This document shows positions 27,045 to 36,418 of a stretch of DNA of 43,849 bases, in pieces. The translations under genes and the position numbers were made by a program. This stretch comes from DAOUET01 sp034430155 (GTDB taxonomy: Bacteria; Chloroflexota; Anaerolineae; Anaerolineales; UBA4823). The stretch is from contig DAOUET010000115.1 in assembly GCA_034430155.1 (NCBI GenBank), positions 1-43,849 of the forward strand, given 5' to 3'. The notes beneath the pieces were generated by a model. That model worked only from the letters and a program-made list of their open reading frames with translations. It ran no database searches and was not told the DNA's origin. The first letter of the stretch is position 1. Each line of letters opens with the position of its first letter.

Positions 27045-27674
27045 CTAAAATAGACTCAATTGTTTGGGTTCTTCTTTGTTTCCTGATGAGTTTTCCTCAT
27101 ACTCGGGCGCCTTACCTGCTTTGGTGATGAGCTCGGGCAGCTTCGTAAAATCACGTTCAACTGCGGGTTTGAGAGAGCCTTGGTGTAATGCCGCAGCTGG
27201 GTGATACATTGGCACGACCAACCTGCCTTTTACCCACATCGCCTGTCCGTGCACGTCGCTTATTTTGGCATTCGGCAGGTATTTTCCCATTGAGAAACGG
27301 CCTAGCGTTACGATCACCTTTGGATTGATCGCCTGAATCTGGCGGTCTAAGTAAGTGTCAGTGCAGATATCCACCTCTTGAGGGCGGGGGTCTCGGTTGC
27401 CCGGTGGCCGGCATTTAACCACGTTGGTAATGTAAACTTGTTCTCGTGTCATTCCAATATTGGCTAACAGCTCTTCCAGGAACTTACCCGCTGCTCCGAC
27501 AAAAGGTCTTCCCTGCTCATTTTCATGGAATCCCGGTCCTTCTCCTATGAACATGATATCCGCATTGGCTGGACCCTCCCCCGGTACAGCATTCTTGCGT
27601 GAATGGTATAACTCGCACAGACTACACACAGACGCTTCTTTGGCCACCTGCTCCAATACCTCTTTGGCACTCAC
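27045..27674 (-). CDS. Family 4 uracil-DNA glycosylase (iron-sulfur)
   Basis: The 209 aa protein has the CSLC pair near residue 17 and a C-x15-C pair (CRPPGNRDPRPQEVDIC) near residues 88-104, the four cysteines that hold the [4Fe-4S] cluster of family 4 UDGs. The catalytic region GEGPGFHENEQGRPFVG is near residue 48, and the uracil-binding HPAAAL is near residue 157. It removes uracil from DNA in base excision repair. GTG at 27674 is supported by AGGAGGTGAT, a near-perfect Shine-Dalgarno site. A short low-complexity tail follows residue 185. It ends directly at the start of the dehydrogenase gene. Confidence 0.94.
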   Translation of the reverse strand: MSAKEVLEQVAKEASVCSLCELYHSRKNAVPGEGPANADIMFIGEGPGFHENEQGRPFVGAAGKFLEELLANIGMTREQVYITNVVKCRPPGNRDPRPQEVDICTDTYLDRQIQAINPKVIVTLGRFSMGKYLPNAKISDVHGQAMWVKGRLVVPMYHPAAALHQGSLKPAVERDFTKLPELITKAGKAPEYEENSSGNKEEPKQLSLF

Positions 27675-27732
27675 AAATCACCTCCTGAAATATAACTTCC
27701 AAAGACTTAACCTTTCTGGAGAGTTCGATTCC

Positions 27733-28263
27733 TTATCTTTCAAATGAGAAATTATCTTCCAACCACATTGAATACGCCTTTCCCATCCGATACAATCTCA
27801 TTAACACCGCGTCTTCATGGTTGTCTTGATAATAGCGATTCCGCCGTCCTACGATCTCAAAACCAAATCGTTGGTATAGATTTTGTGCTGCAGCGTTGTT
27901 TGAGCGGACTTCCAAGGCGGACTGATTCGCTCCCTTCTGAATCGAGGTCTTCAAAGCCGTCGCCAGCAGCTGGCTTCCGATGCCCTGTTCTCTAAAATCT
28001 GGATGAACCGCCAAAGTAGCGATGTGGACTTCATCCAGGATCAACCAGACCACGATAACACCAACCAATTTCAACTCCCCACCATTCAGATGAGCTTCCG
28101 CCACCCATAATAACGAGGCAGGGTTCTCCCTCAATTCATATCGGTACGCATGCTCTGGCCAGGGTATGCTGAAAGATATTCGATCGATTGATTGGACCTG
28201 CTTGATATCTTCCAATTTCATGGGTCTGATATCGACCGTTGTAAGTAAAGATTTCTCAATCAT
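27733..28263 (-). CDS. rimI: Ribosomal protein alanine N-acetyltransferase-like (RimI)
   Basis: The 176 aa protein has a GNAT domain: IRPMKLEDIKQVQSIDRISF at the start, the acetyl-CoA motif REQGIGSQLL near residue 103, ALEVRSNNAAAQNLYQRFGF near residue 125, and a final YY..N..DAVLM strand. RimI acetylates the N-terminus of ribosomal protein S18. Its position after tsaE and tsaB is the classic neighbourhood and supports the call. The frame is open to 28335, but the ATG at 28263 gives normal family length. Confidence 0.87.
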   Translation of the reverse strand: MIEKSLLTTVDIRPMKLEDIKQVQSIDRISFSIPWPEHAYRYELRENPASLLWVAEAHLNGGELKLVGVIVVWLILDEVHIATLAVHPDFREQGIGSQLLATALKTSIQKGANQSALEVRSNNAAAQNLYQRFGFEIVGRRNRYYQDNHEDAVLMRLYRMGKAYSMWLEDNFSFER

Positions 28264-28394
28264 AACTACCAGATCATCAATAAAGAAAAATTTCCCGGGT
28301 TCAGTGCAGCTAAAACCAACCATACATGAAGGCATGACTTGTTTCTACCCAGTTGCACCCTAACGCAACCATCTACCCATTCTGGGATCACCTG

Positions 28395-29042
28395 TTATTG
28401 CAGATAAATTGGTGCCAATGTCACCGGATCATCAACTTTTCCAGCTTGCAGCAATTGCCAACCCAACTCAGCCAGATATGAAGGACGCCGCAGGCACTGG
28501 GCTGGAGAAGCTAAGATCACATTTACCCATTTGCGTCCTAGCATCCGTCGCTCCTCTCCTGTCAGTTCACCGCAGACTAAGGTTGGCTCGTTTAATCTAT
28601 GGGATAAAGCATGGGGAGTCAGAATCTCGGGATCCTTTGCCGGCTGCCATTCACCATCCACAGCCTGATACCACCCCACCGCCAGTCTGCCGCGGCCGGC
28701 ACGTAAGGTCACCACCATCTTTTGTGCCTGCATGGGCTGGGCTGCTGCTAAGATATCTAGCGATGGTATTCCTATCAGAGGCACATGGGCAGCCAAACAT
28801 ATACCTTTGGCCACCGCCAGACCCACTCTCAAGCCGGTAAATGAGCCCGGACCGATAGCTACCGCGATTCCTTTTAATTCCGAGGAATCTTGACCCACAC
28901 GTTCCAATACTAGCGCCACCACTGGCGCTAGTTCAACCGTATGGTAATTATTACTAAACCAAACCATCTCACTCAACACTTGGACGCCATCGTAAAGTGC
29001 CACGCCCACGCTACGTGTGGAGGTATCAATTGCCAATAGCAT
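28395..29042 (-). CDS. tsaB: tRNA threonylcarbamoyladenosine biosynthesis protein TsaB
   Basis: The 215 aa protein begins MLLAIDTSTRSVGVALYDG, the ASKHA N-terminal strand of TsaB, followed by IAVAIGPGSFTGLRVGLA near residue 65, the most conserved stretch of the family. TsaB is the partner of TsaD in making the t6A modification at position 37 of tRNAs that read ANN codons. The start ATG at 29042 overlaps the TGA of tsaE as TGATG, which confirms the start over the longer frame to 29144. TsaD is not in this window. Confidence 0.95.
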   Translation of the reverse strand: MLLAIDTSTRSVGVALYDGVQVLSEMVWFSNNYHTVELAPVVALVLERVGQDSSELKGIAVAIGPGSFTGLRVGLAVAKGICLAAHVPLIGIPSLDILAAAQPMQAQKMVVTLRAGRGRLAVGWYQAVDGEWQPAKDPEILTPHALSHRLNEPTLVCGELTGEERRMLGRKWVNVILASPAQCLRRPSYLAELGWQLLQAGKVDDPVTLAPIYLQ

Positions 29043-29539
29043 CACAATCCTCCATAGAGTCGCTGGCGCAGGGCAGTCAGCAGTAACTGGTAATGCGACC
29101 CTTTTGCTATGAAGATCAGATCGCGTCGATCGAGAGTGATCCACCGTAGCGTCACCAGGAAGTGCTCCTTTGGCAGCGCTTCTTGAATCCGTTCAGCCCA
29201 CTCGATAACCAATGGCCCACCTTCCAACATCGCATCCAGATCCAAATCTCTTGCTTCTTGCGCATCCTTTAATCGGTAAGCATCTAAGTGATATAGCAAG
29301 CCTCTGTCCGGTCGGCGATACATGTTTACCAAAACAAAGGTTGGACTTGTAACCGCATCCAACGATCCCCAACCCGCTGCCAGACCTTTTACAAATGTCG
29401 TTTTTCCCGACCCCAAATCTCCGACAAGGCAGATGACGGCTCTGGAGTCGATCAACCCACCCAAACGCATCCCTACTCGACGGGTTTGCTCGGCACTCCG
29501 GCTGATAAATTCAAATGAGTTCGGGGCAAGTATAGGCAT
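29042..29539 (-). CDS. tsaE: tRNA threonylcarbamoyladenosine biosynthesis ATPase TsaE
   Basis: The 165 aa protein has the Walker A motif GDLGSGKTTFVKGLA near residue 40, TSPTFVLVNMY near residue 63, a YHLDAYRL Walker B-like stretch near residue 83, and VIEWAERI near residue 111, all typical of TsaE. It drives the TsaBD complex with ATP. The frame is open to 29632, but ATG at 29539 gives the expected length. A TATAAT sequence lies nine nucleotides upstream of that ATG (29549-29554), so an internal, nearly leaderless promoter is possible, although no matching -35 box is seen. It is coupled to tsaB. Confidence 0.93.
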   Translation of the reverse strand: MPILAPNSFEFISRSAEQTRRVGMRLGGLIDSRAVICLVGDLGSGKTTFVKGLAAGWGSLDAVTSPTFVLVNMYRRPDRGLLYHLDAYRLKDAQEARDLDLDAMLEGGPLVIEWAERIQEALPKEHFLVTLRWITLDRRDLIFIAKGSHYQLLLTALRQRLYGGL

Positions 29540-29668
29540 TGCATTGGCATTATACGCTGATATAGCTGCTGCGGGCAGGGTGAGCAGAAATTGCCCTTCA
29601 AGTTTGGCTTCTACCAAAGATCGATGTGGCAACTGATTACACTCGATCGAAGTTTAGATGGACCGGTT

Positions 29669-31843
29669 CTAGGGTATTAATTCAAGTCTAGCCATTGAGG
29701 CTGCCACCCTCTTAAGACCAATTTCCTCGAAGAAGATATCCACGATCTCCTCGTCGTCTTGAATACGGCTGTTCAATACCATACCCTCACCCCAAACCGG
29801 ATGCATGACGCGCGCCCCCGGCCGGTATTGGGGTTTGATTATCTGGGCGCTACCGGAGACGGATGACTTCCATAGGTCAGGACGCGGCATGGTGGGTCTC
29901 AATCGTCTGCCCAAAGTTCCTGAACTGCTCTCTGCAACCAGCTCGTCCGGGATATCCATTAAGAAACGTGACTCCTCAGTCGGCTCGAGGTAGCCATACG
30001 CACTACGGTTGATGGGAACCACCAGATACAAACGATCCTTGGCCCGCGTAATCCCCACATAAAACAAGCGACGCTCCTCTTGCATCGCTTCGGGATCCTC
30101 AAATGAACGCACGTGTGGCAGTGTGCCATCGGTAAGTCCGACAATAAAGACAATGGGAAACTCCAGGCCTTTGGCTGCGTGTAAAGTCAAGAGTGTTGGC
30201 GCGTTGGCTGAGGTGTCAAGTGTGTCCTGGTCAGATACCAATGCCACGGCTTCAAGAAACGATTCTAAGTCACTCTGCTCGTATTCCGACGCCAGACGCC
30301 GTAATTCCAATACGTTCCCCCAACGGTCCGCCCCTTCATCGCTGCCATCATCGATGTAATCGCGATAATCAACATTTTTCAGAATGTGGTCCATCAATTC
30401 CAGCGGATGGTATTGCTTCCGCACGGCATGCCAATCCGCCAACATCGTCCCGAACTCAGAAAGTATATTCGCGGCGCGGCTGGAAAAAGCCTCCCAAGAA
30501 GGTGATGTCGGCCCTTTGCCCAACTCCAGAAGTACACTCCCGACTGTCTGCCCAATTCTTTGTGCATAAGTGCGGAGTGACACCAGCGTTTTATTTCCAA
30601 TGCCCCGCGCCGGAACATTGATCACACGTAACAAGCTGATCTCATCATCCGGATTTTCAGCCAGGCGCAGGTAAGCGATTACATCTTTGACTTCACGGCG
30701 TCCGTAAAAGCGCTGCGCGCCGACTAATTTATACGGTAAGTTGGCATGCAAGAAGGCTTCTTCAAGCAAGCGGGATTGGGCGTTTGTTCTGTACATCACG
30801 GCAAAATCACCCGGTTCGGCCTTTCTGCTGGCAACCAGTAGCGCGATTGTGTCCACCACAAATGAAGCTTCTTGGCGATCATCGTAAGTCTCGTGTACCA
30901 ATATTTTCTCGCCTGTTCCCCGCTCTGTGAAAAGGTGTTTCGGTTTGCGGTAAGGGTTGCGGTCGATCACCGCCATGGCGGCGTCCAAAATGGATTGGGT
31001 TGAGCGGTAATTTTGCTCTAACATGATGATTTGTGCGTCCGGGAAATCTTCCTCGAAACGCAGTACATTGCGATAGTCCGCCCCGCGCCATCGGTAGATC
31101 GATTGATCAACATCCCCTACCACGAAGATATTGTTATGAAAGGAAGTCAGGTGTTTAAGCAACACATACTGGGCAAGATTGGTATCCTGAAATTCATCTA
31201 CCAGTACATGTTCGAAGCGACGAGCGTACTTCTCCCGTATGGCAGGCTGCTCCTCCATTAGAAAAACAGTCCAAAGCAACAGGTCATCAAAGTCGAGACC
31301 ATTGCTGGCCAGCAGCAGTTGTTGGTACGCCCGGTAGACGCGTGCGACGATCTCATCTCGGTAAGTTTGAATGGGGAAATCATCCACCAGGATCAATTCG
31401 TTCTTGGCGTTAGAAATAGATGCATGCACGCTTTGCGGTCGGTACCGCTTATCATCGAGATTTAAATCTGCCAGGGCGCGTTTCACCAGGTCGAGTTGAT
31501 CATCGCTGTCGAAAATGACAAAATTTGAATTAAATGGCAGGTGTTCAGCCTCTCGCCGTAAGATCCGTGCGCAGGTGGCGTGAAAGGTACCTAGAGTTAC
31601 GCCGCGTGCGCGCGGTCCGAGCAAGTCCACCACCCGGTTATCCATCTCACGGGCTGCTTTATTGGTAAACGTCACCGCCAGGATATGAGAAGGGTGAACA
31701 CCCATATTCCCGATTAAATAAGCGATGCGCTGGGTCAGCACCCGCGTTTTACCAGAACCGGGACCGGCTAATACCAGCACCGGTCCCAGGCCAATTGTCA
31801 CAGCTTGCTGTTGTTGGGGATTAAGGTCTTTCAAAAAATCCAT
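29669..31843 (-). CDS. pcrA: ATP-dependent DNA helicase PcrA/UvrD
   Basis: The 724 aa superfamily 1A helicase shows all motifs in order: Q-motif LNPQQQQAV (residue 7), motif I AGPGSGKT (26), II LVDEFQDTN (223), III DQSIYRWRGAD (248), IV LEQNYRS (278), V LHAAKGLEFPIVFIVGL (560) and VI EERRLFYVGITRAKDRLYL (592). A C-terminal Tudor-like segment, GARVMHPVWGEGMVLN, follows, as in PcrA proteins that contact RNA polymerase. It unwinds DNA in repair and replication fork maintenance. Its promoter has -35 TTGACA and -10 TACAAT with the ATG only 8 nt after the -10 box, so its message is probably leaderless. Confidence 0.96.
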   Translation of the reverse strand: MDFLKDLNPQQQQAVTIGLGPVLVLAGPGSGKTRVLTQRIAYLIGNMGVHPSHILAVTFTNKAAREMDNRVVDLLGPRARGVTLGTFHATCARILRREAEHLPFNSNFVIFDSDDQLDLVKRALADLNLDDKRYRPQSVHASISNAKNELILVDDFPIQTYRDEIVARVYRAYQQLLLASNGLDFDDLLLWTVFLMEEQPAIREKYARRFEHVLVDEFQDTNLAQYVLLKHLTSFHNNIFVVGDVDQSIYRWRGADYRNVLRFEEDFPDAQIIMLEQNYRSTQSILDAAMAVIDRNPYRKPKHLFTERGTGEKILVHETYDDRQEASFVVDTIALLVASRKAEPGDFAVMYRTNAQSRLLEEAFLHANLPYKLVGAQRFYGRREVKDVIAYLRLAENPDDEISLLRVINVPARGIGNKTLVSLRTYAQRIGQTVGSVLLELGKGPTSPSWEAFSSRAANILSEFGTMLADWHAVRKQYHPLELMDHILKNVDYRDYIDDGSDEGADRWGNVLELRRLASEYEQSDLESFLEAVALVSDQDTLDTSANAPTLLTLHAAKGLEFPIVFIVGLTDGTLPHVRSFEDPEAMQEERRLFYVGITRAKDRLYLVVPINRSAYGYLEPTEESRFLMDIPDELVAESSSGTLGRRLRPTMPRPDLWKSSVSGSAQIIKPQYRPGARVMHPVWGEGMVLNSRIQDDEEIVDIFFEEIGLKRVAASMARLELIP

Positions 31844-31851
31844 AGGAAAAA

Positions 31852-31880
31852 ATTGTAACTTCAGGTCTGAGAGGTGTCAA
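31852..31880 (-). promoter_or_regulatory. pcrA promoter, probably leaderless
   Basis: On the minus strand there is a perfect -35 TTGACA (31875-31880), a 17 bp spacer and -10 TACAAT (31852-31857). The ATG of pcrA at 31843 follows the -10 box after eight nucleotides (TTTTTCCT). Transcription normally starts about seven bases after the -10 box, so the mRNA would begin at or within a base or two of the start codon, leaving no room for a ribosome binding site. Confidence 0.75.
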
Positions 31881-31930
31881 CGTGATTTTATCCATATTAT
31901 AAATCCGCCCCCAGATTCTGCCATTAATTG

Positions 31931-31959
31931 TTGCCAATCCACTTCCTCTGGGCTACAAT
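31931..31959 (+). promoter_or_regulatory. holB promoter, probably leaderless
   Basis: There is a -35 TTGCCA (31931-31936), a spacer of exactly 17 bp and -10 TACAAT (31954-31959), with the ATG of the delta-prime gene seven nucleotides further at 31967. No Shine-Dalgarno sequence can fit between. It faces away from the pcrA promoter, about 50 bp apart between the two -35 boxes, so both replication and repair genes share one divergent control region. Confidence 0.7.
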
Positions 31960-31966
31960 CATTGCT

Positions 31967-32974
31967 ATGGATTGGGATTTGCTTGGCCACCAATGGGCTG
32001 TAAAAATACTCAAAGGACATATAGCTCGCAACGCTATCCGCCAGGCTTATTTGTTTACCGGTCCACCTGGGATCGGACGCCGGACCTTGGCGATCCGCCT
32101 GGCGCAGGCGCTTAACTGCACCCAACCCCCCGCTCCCGGTGAGGCCTGCGGTATTTGCCAAAATTGCACCCAAATCGAGCGTATGACACACCCCGACTTG
32201 GCTGTAATTCAAGCCGAACATATCGGTGGAACACTCAAGGTAGATCAGGTTCGTGAGCTGCAGCACGACCTTTCATTGGCGCCTTACCTGGCAAGTTACC
32301 GCGTTGCTATTCTCTTGCGCTTTGAAGAAGCCAATCCTAGTGCTGCCAACGCCTTGCTTAAAACCCTGGAAGAACCCCCCTCAAAGGTCGTCTTGGTCTT
32401 GACGGCTGAGACCAGCGAACAGTTGTTGCCCACCATCGTCTCACGCTGTGAGGTGCTGCGTTTGGCTCCCTTACCCCTCGAACTGGTTCGCCTGGGTCTC
32501 CAGGATCGCTGGGGATTGCCTTCTGAGGAAGCCGATTTATTAGCTCACCTGTCTGGTGGACGTCCAGGTTATGCTTTAGGCCTTCACCAAGAACCACACC
32601 GCCTCGCCCTTCGCCAGCAATTGCTCGATGATCACATCCGTCTATTCGGTGTGAACCGTGTCACCCGCTTTGCATATGCAGAGAAATTATCCAAAGATAA
32701 AGACGCCCTACTCGAAGCCCTCCATATCTGGTTGTCCTTCTGGAGAGATATACTCCTGCAAACTGCTAACACCAACACGATGATAACCAATGTGGATCGG
32801 GTTTCAGAGATCAAGCAGCTGGCTCTCTCCTTAAATCTCGATTCAGCCCGGCAGATGGTAGCGACCTTGCGACGTGCTTCTGATCTTATCAATTCCAACG
32901 CAAATACTCGCTTGGTAACCGAAGTTCTCTTGTTGAAATTGCCCCATATACGGTTTGATCTTTCGAAAGGATGA
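31967..32974 (+). CDS. holB: DNA polymerase III delta-prime subunit-like (HolB)
   Basis: The 335 aa AAA+ protein of the clamp loader family has the N-terminal HQWAVKILKGHI and AYLFTGPPGIGRRTLA, where the Walker A lysine is arginine, as expected of the non-hydrolysing delta-prime subunit. A four-cysteine zinc module with CGICQNC is near residue 62, VDQVREL near 90, and NALLKTLEEPP near 127. The sensor motif SRCEV (SRC arginine finger) is near residue 160. The start at 31967 is chosen over the frame start at 31928 because the promoter -10 box lies at 31954-31959. A DnaX assignment is less likely because of the length and the degenerate ATP site. Confidence 0.9.
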   Translation: MDWDLLGHQWAVKILKGHIARNAIRQAYLFTGPPGIGRRTLAIRLAQALNCTQPPAPGEACGICQNCTQIERMTHPDLAVIQAEHIGGTLKVDQVRELQHDLSLAPYLASYRVAILLRFEEANPSAANALLKTLEEPPSKVVLVLTAETSEQLLPTIVSRCEVLRLAPLPLELVRLGLQDRWGLPSEEADLLAHLSGGRPGYALGLHQEPHRLALRQQLLDDHIRLFGVNRVTRFAYAEKLSKDKDALLEALHIWLSFWRDILLQTANTNTMITNVDRVSEIKQLALSLNLDSARQMVATLRRASDLINSNANTRLVTEVLLLKLPHIRFDLSKG

Positions 32975-33017
32975 GTTAAAACCTCATTCTGGATAACGCT
33001 CACCGATGCGCCAAATA

Positions 33018-33026
33018 TGCTATACT
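33018..33026 (+). promoter_or_regulatory. Extended -10 promoter for threonine synthase gene
   Basis: TGCTATACT (33018-33026) combines the TGn extension with a good -10 hexamer TATACT. No convincing -35 box is found 16-18 bp upstream, as is common for extended -10 promoters. It leaves a leader of about 25 nt before the ATG at 33058. Confidence 0.5.
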
Positions 33027-33057
33027 CAATATTCGAGAACTAATTCAGCGAGAATTA

Positions 33058-34248
33058 ATGAGTTTCCCAGATCGCACAAGTACTTTAACATACCTGCTCT
33101 GCCCGGAATGTGGGGTAAAGTTCGACGCAGATCAAATCCAAACGTTCTGTCAAGATTGCCAATCGCCGTTATTAGCTCATTACGACTTGGATGGATTACG
33201 TAGTCAATTAACAACCTCCATGGTGAAAGCGCGGCCGTTTAATCTATGGCGTTGGGCTGAGCTGTTGCCGGTTAGAATCCCATCCCATCGCCTCACCCTG
33301 GGAGAGGGTCACACACCTCTGCTGCCCGCCCCCCGCTTAAGTCAGGCTTTGGGTCTTCGCCATCTATTCATAAAAGACGAATCCCTCAATCCAACCGGAA
33401 CTTTCAAGGCACGCGGCTTAGCTGTGGCAGTCTCCCGGGCGATCGAACTTGGCGTAACCGCTTTTGTAATTCCCACAGCTGGGAATGCAGGAGGTGCTCT
33501 GGCAGCTTATGCCGCTCGTGCAGGTTGCGAAGCGCATGTATTCATGCCAAGGGATGCTCCTCTGGTAAACCAGAATGAAGTTCGTGCCGCCGGAGCTGAC
33601 TTGCACCTGGTCGATGGTCTGATCAACGATGCTGCCCGCTTAGCGGTTGAAGCCAAGGCCCAAGCAGTAGAAGCTGGGCACGACTGGTTCGATGTCTCGA
33701 CCTTCAAAGAACCCTACCGACTCGAAGGCAAAAAGACCATGGGCTATGAACTGGCCGAGGGCTTTGGCTGGCAGCTGCCCGATGTGGTTATTTATCCTAC
33801 GGGTGGTGGTACCGGTTTGGTCGGAATGTGGAAAGCTTTCGATGAATTAGAGTCCTTAGGATGGATCGGCTCCCAGCGACCTCGTCTGGTGAGCGTGCAG
33901 GCCGAGGGTTGCGCACCCCTGGTACGCGCCTTTCAAAACCATGCACAGCGGGTTGAACCATGGGAAAACCCTCAAACCCTGGCTGCCGGTTTGCGCGTAC
34001 CTGTCATCTTCGCCGATCACCTGGTCCTTCAAGCGTTATACGACAGCCACGGTATTGCTGTAGCCGTTAGCGATCAGGACATTATCGATTCTCAAAAATT
34101 AATGGCTCAACTGGCAGGGGTTTTCGCAGCACCCGAAGGCGCAGCTACCTTGGCAGCTCTGCATGGTTTATTAGCCCAAGGCTGGGTGGGATCTGGGGAA
34201 AGTATTGTATTGTTCAATACCGGCAGTGGCTTGAAATACGTTTCTTGA
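33058..34248 (+). CDS. thrC: Threonine synthase (PLP-dependent)
   Basis: The 396 aa fold-type II PLP enzyme has an N-terminal zinc-ribbon-like stretch with CPECG near residue 15 and CQDC near residue 31. The PLP lysine lies in NPTGTFKARG (K117), and PTAGNAGGALAAYAARAG near residue 140 forms part of the substrate site. YPTGGGTGLVG near residue 245 binds the cofactor phosphate. These fit threonine synthase, which turns O-phosphohomoserine into threonine. The N-terminal zinc-ribbon appears in the group of bacterial and archaeal threonine synthases without the long yeast-type N-terminal domain. Threonine dehydratase or another fold-type II enzyme is less likely. Confidence 0.85.
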   Translation: MSFPDRTSTLTYLLCPECGVKFDADQIQTFCQDCQSPLLAHYDLDGLRSQLTTSMVKARPFNLWRWAELLPVRIPSHRLTLGEGHTPLLPAPRLSQALGLRHLFIKDESLNPTGTFKARGLAVAVSRAIELGVTAFVIPTAGNAGGALAAYAARAGCEAHVFMPRDAPLVNQNEVRAAGADLHLVDGLINDAARLAVEAKAQAVEAGHDWFDVSTFKEPYRLEGKKTMGYELAEGFGWQLPDVVIYPTGGGTGLVGMWKAFDELESLGWIGSQRPRLVSVQAEGCAPLVRAFQNHAQRVEPWENPQTLAAGLRVPVIFADHLVLQALYDSHGIAVAVSDQDIIDSQKLMAQLAGVFAAPEGAATLAALHGLLAQGWVGSGESIVLFNTGSGLKYVS

Positions 34249-34327
34249 TGGGTTAATCACTGGAGGCTGATCCATCACTTCTTAACCAATCATACGATTG
34301 TTGCCATCTGGTATAGAAGGTGAATTC

Positions 34328-36418
34328 ATGGATATCCAGGAAAACGAGCGACAAACCACGCGTGCCTCTCTGGAGTTGCTCTATAACATCAGCCGTGAGC
34401 TGGCCTCGGCTCCGGAATTACGCGCCCTTCTTCAGCGCGTGATCTTCTTGTCCATGGAAAATTTAGGGGCCATCACCGGCAGCATCATCGTTGTGGATGA
34501 TAATGGCCAGCCCATAGATTCGGTCCTTATTGTTGGCACGAAAGTGTATGAAAACATCACCTCACAATTACGCGTCACCTTTGAGCACGGCTTGGCAGGT
34601 TGGGTTGCGCGCAATACCCAAGCGGTTCTAATTCCAGATACAAGCCGCGATGATCGCTGGTTACGTCGTCCTGACGACGATGCTGATCGCACCGGGCCGA
34701 AATCTGCCGTTAGCGCTCCTCTTCTAGTCCGCGATCGCCTCGTTGGTGTCATGACTTTGGTACACCCCACTCCAGATTCATTCACTGTAGATCATCTCGA
34801 GCTCCTGCGAGCCATTGCCGATCAGGCTAGCATAGCCGTTCTTAACGCTCGCCTATATCACGAAAGTCAACGACAGGCTCGCGTTATGACCGCTGTGGCG
34901 GAAAGCGCTGCCGTAATCACTGCCAGCTTACGTCAGGATGAAGTACTCCAACGCATACTCGAGCAAATCAGCCATGCGCTCGCTGTCGAAGTCGTTTCCC
35001 TCGCTCTTCTAAACTCACAAGAAGACACACTGATATATCGTGCCTCGACTGAAGGAAAAGGGCAGGGCATCGTGGGGTTCCAGCTCAAAACGACCCAGGG
35101 CGTGGCGGGATGGGTCGTTCGAGAAGGACAAGGCGTTATCGTTCCCGATGCCAATAATGATCCCCGTTTTTACCCGGAAATCGACCAATTACTCGGATTT
35201 AAAACCCGCGCGGTCGCCTGCGCACCGATTCGATCCAGCGACAATATCATCGGCGTTTTGGAGGCGCGCAATCCACTCTCTGGCGGATTCGATCCCGATG
35301 CTCTCTTAGTTCTGACCGGCATTGGCAGCTTGGCAGGGACAGCTATCAGGCATGCTCAATTGTTTGAACAGCTCCAGGCTGCCCACCAACGCTACCGGGA
35401 ATTGTTTGAGGACAGTATTGATCCCATCCTGATAACCGATTGGAATGGCAATATCATGGAGGCCAACCGTCAGGTCGAGATAACCACCGGCTTTAGCGAC
35501 CAGGACCTGCTCCGCATGAGTATTGACCAACTGCATACGCCGGATGAAGAAATGGTTGCTGAAAACTTCCAAAACCTTACCTCTGGCCAAACCATTTCAT
35601 ATGAATCTGTCCTGCAGGTCAACCATGGTCGTGAGGTGCCCGTTCAGGTTTACGTCCGCAAGGCCGAAATCGACGGCATGTCCAATCTTCAATGGATATT
35701 ACGTGATATCACCGAGCGAAAAAACCTTGACAACCTCCGAGACGACCTCATCTCCATGATATATCACGATCTTCGTTCGCCTCTGGCAAATGTGGTTTCA
35801 AGCCTCGATGTTCTGACATCCTTTATGCTCAGTCAGGAAGATCCGGCTTTCAATTCCTTGTTAGAAATTGCCATGCGCTCAACAGAACGCATTCAGAGAT
35901 TGACCAATTCGTTGCTGGATATGAACCGTCTGGAAGCGGGACAACCCATCGGCAATCGCCAGCCTGTCTTGCCAGGCGCCATGGCTAAGGATGCGGTCGA
36001 GGTCGTTATTCCCATCTCCCAGAATAAAAATCAAGAGCTGCTCACCTACCTGTCACCCGATCTTCCGAAGGTCCTGGTAGATCCCGAGATGATCAAGCGC
36101 GTTCTTTCCAACTTGCTGGAAAACGCCATCAAATATACGCCACCTGGGAGTAAAATATCGATAGGCGCCTCCCGAAAGGGTAAGTGGGTTCAGATGTGGG
36201 TTCAAGATTCGGGTTCAGGAATTCCCCCTTCTGAGAAAGAACGTATTTTCGATAAATACACCCGTCTGCACGCCCAAGAGGGTCCAAGAGGCATAGGTTT
36301 AGGCCTGGCTTACTGCCGCCTGGCGGTAGAAGGACATGGCGGTCGAATTTGGGTGGAAGACGCTCCAAGTCAGGGTGCCCGCTTTGTTTTCACTCTACCA
36401 GTTGCGAAGGGTAAATAG
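34328..36418 (+). CDS. Sensor histidine kinase with GAF-GAF-PAS input domains
   Basis: The roughly 696 aa protein lacks TM segments and is therefore cytoplasmic. Order: GAF 1 (about 20-170, with GLAGWVARN), GAF 2 (about 190-345, with GVAGWVVREGQGVIVPDA), PAS (about 355-475, with DPILITDWNGNIMEAN), DHp with the phospho-accepting histidine in MIYHDLRSPLANV (near 485), and a catalytic ATPase domain. The latter has the N box NLLENAIKYTPPG near 595, the G1 box VQDSGSGIP near 625 and GIGLGLAYC near 660. ATG at 34328 is chosen with AGGTGA upstream over the TTG frame start at 34298. No cognate response regulator is adjacent. The receiver protein at 40133-41314 is the nearest candidate. Confidence 0.92.
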   Translation: MDIQENERQTTRASLELLYNISRELASAPELRALLQRVIFLSMENLGAITGSIIVVDDNGQPIDSVLIVGTKVYENITSQLRVTFEHGLAGWVARNTQAVLIPDTSRDDRWLRRPDDDADRTGPKSAVSAPLLVRDRLVGVMTLVHPTPDSFTVDHLELLRAIADQASIAVLNARLYHESQRQARVMTAVAESAAVITASLRQDEVLQRILEQISHALAVEVVSLALLNSQEDTLIYRASTEGKGQGIVGFQLKTTQGVAGWVVREGQGVIVPDANNDPRFYPEIDQLLGFKTRAVACAPIRSSDNIIGVLEARNPLSGGFDPDALLVLTGIGSLAGTAIRHAQLFEQLQAAHQRYRELFEDSIDPILITDWNGNIMEANRQVEITTGFSDQDLLRMSIDQLHTPDEEMVAENFQNLTSGQTISYESVLQVNHGREVPVQVYVRKAEIDGMSNLQWILRDITERKNLDNLRDDLISMIYHDLRSPLANVVSSLDVLTSFMLSQEDPAFNSLLEIAMRSTERIQRLTNSLLDMNRLEAGQPIGNRQPVLPGAMAKDAVEVVIPISQNKNQELLTYLSPDLPKVLVDPEMIKRVLSNLLENAIKYTPPGSKISIGASRKGKWVQMWVQDSGSGIPPSEKERIFDKYTRLHAQEGPRGIGLGLAYCRLAVEGHGGRIWVEDAPSQGARFVFTLPVAKGK

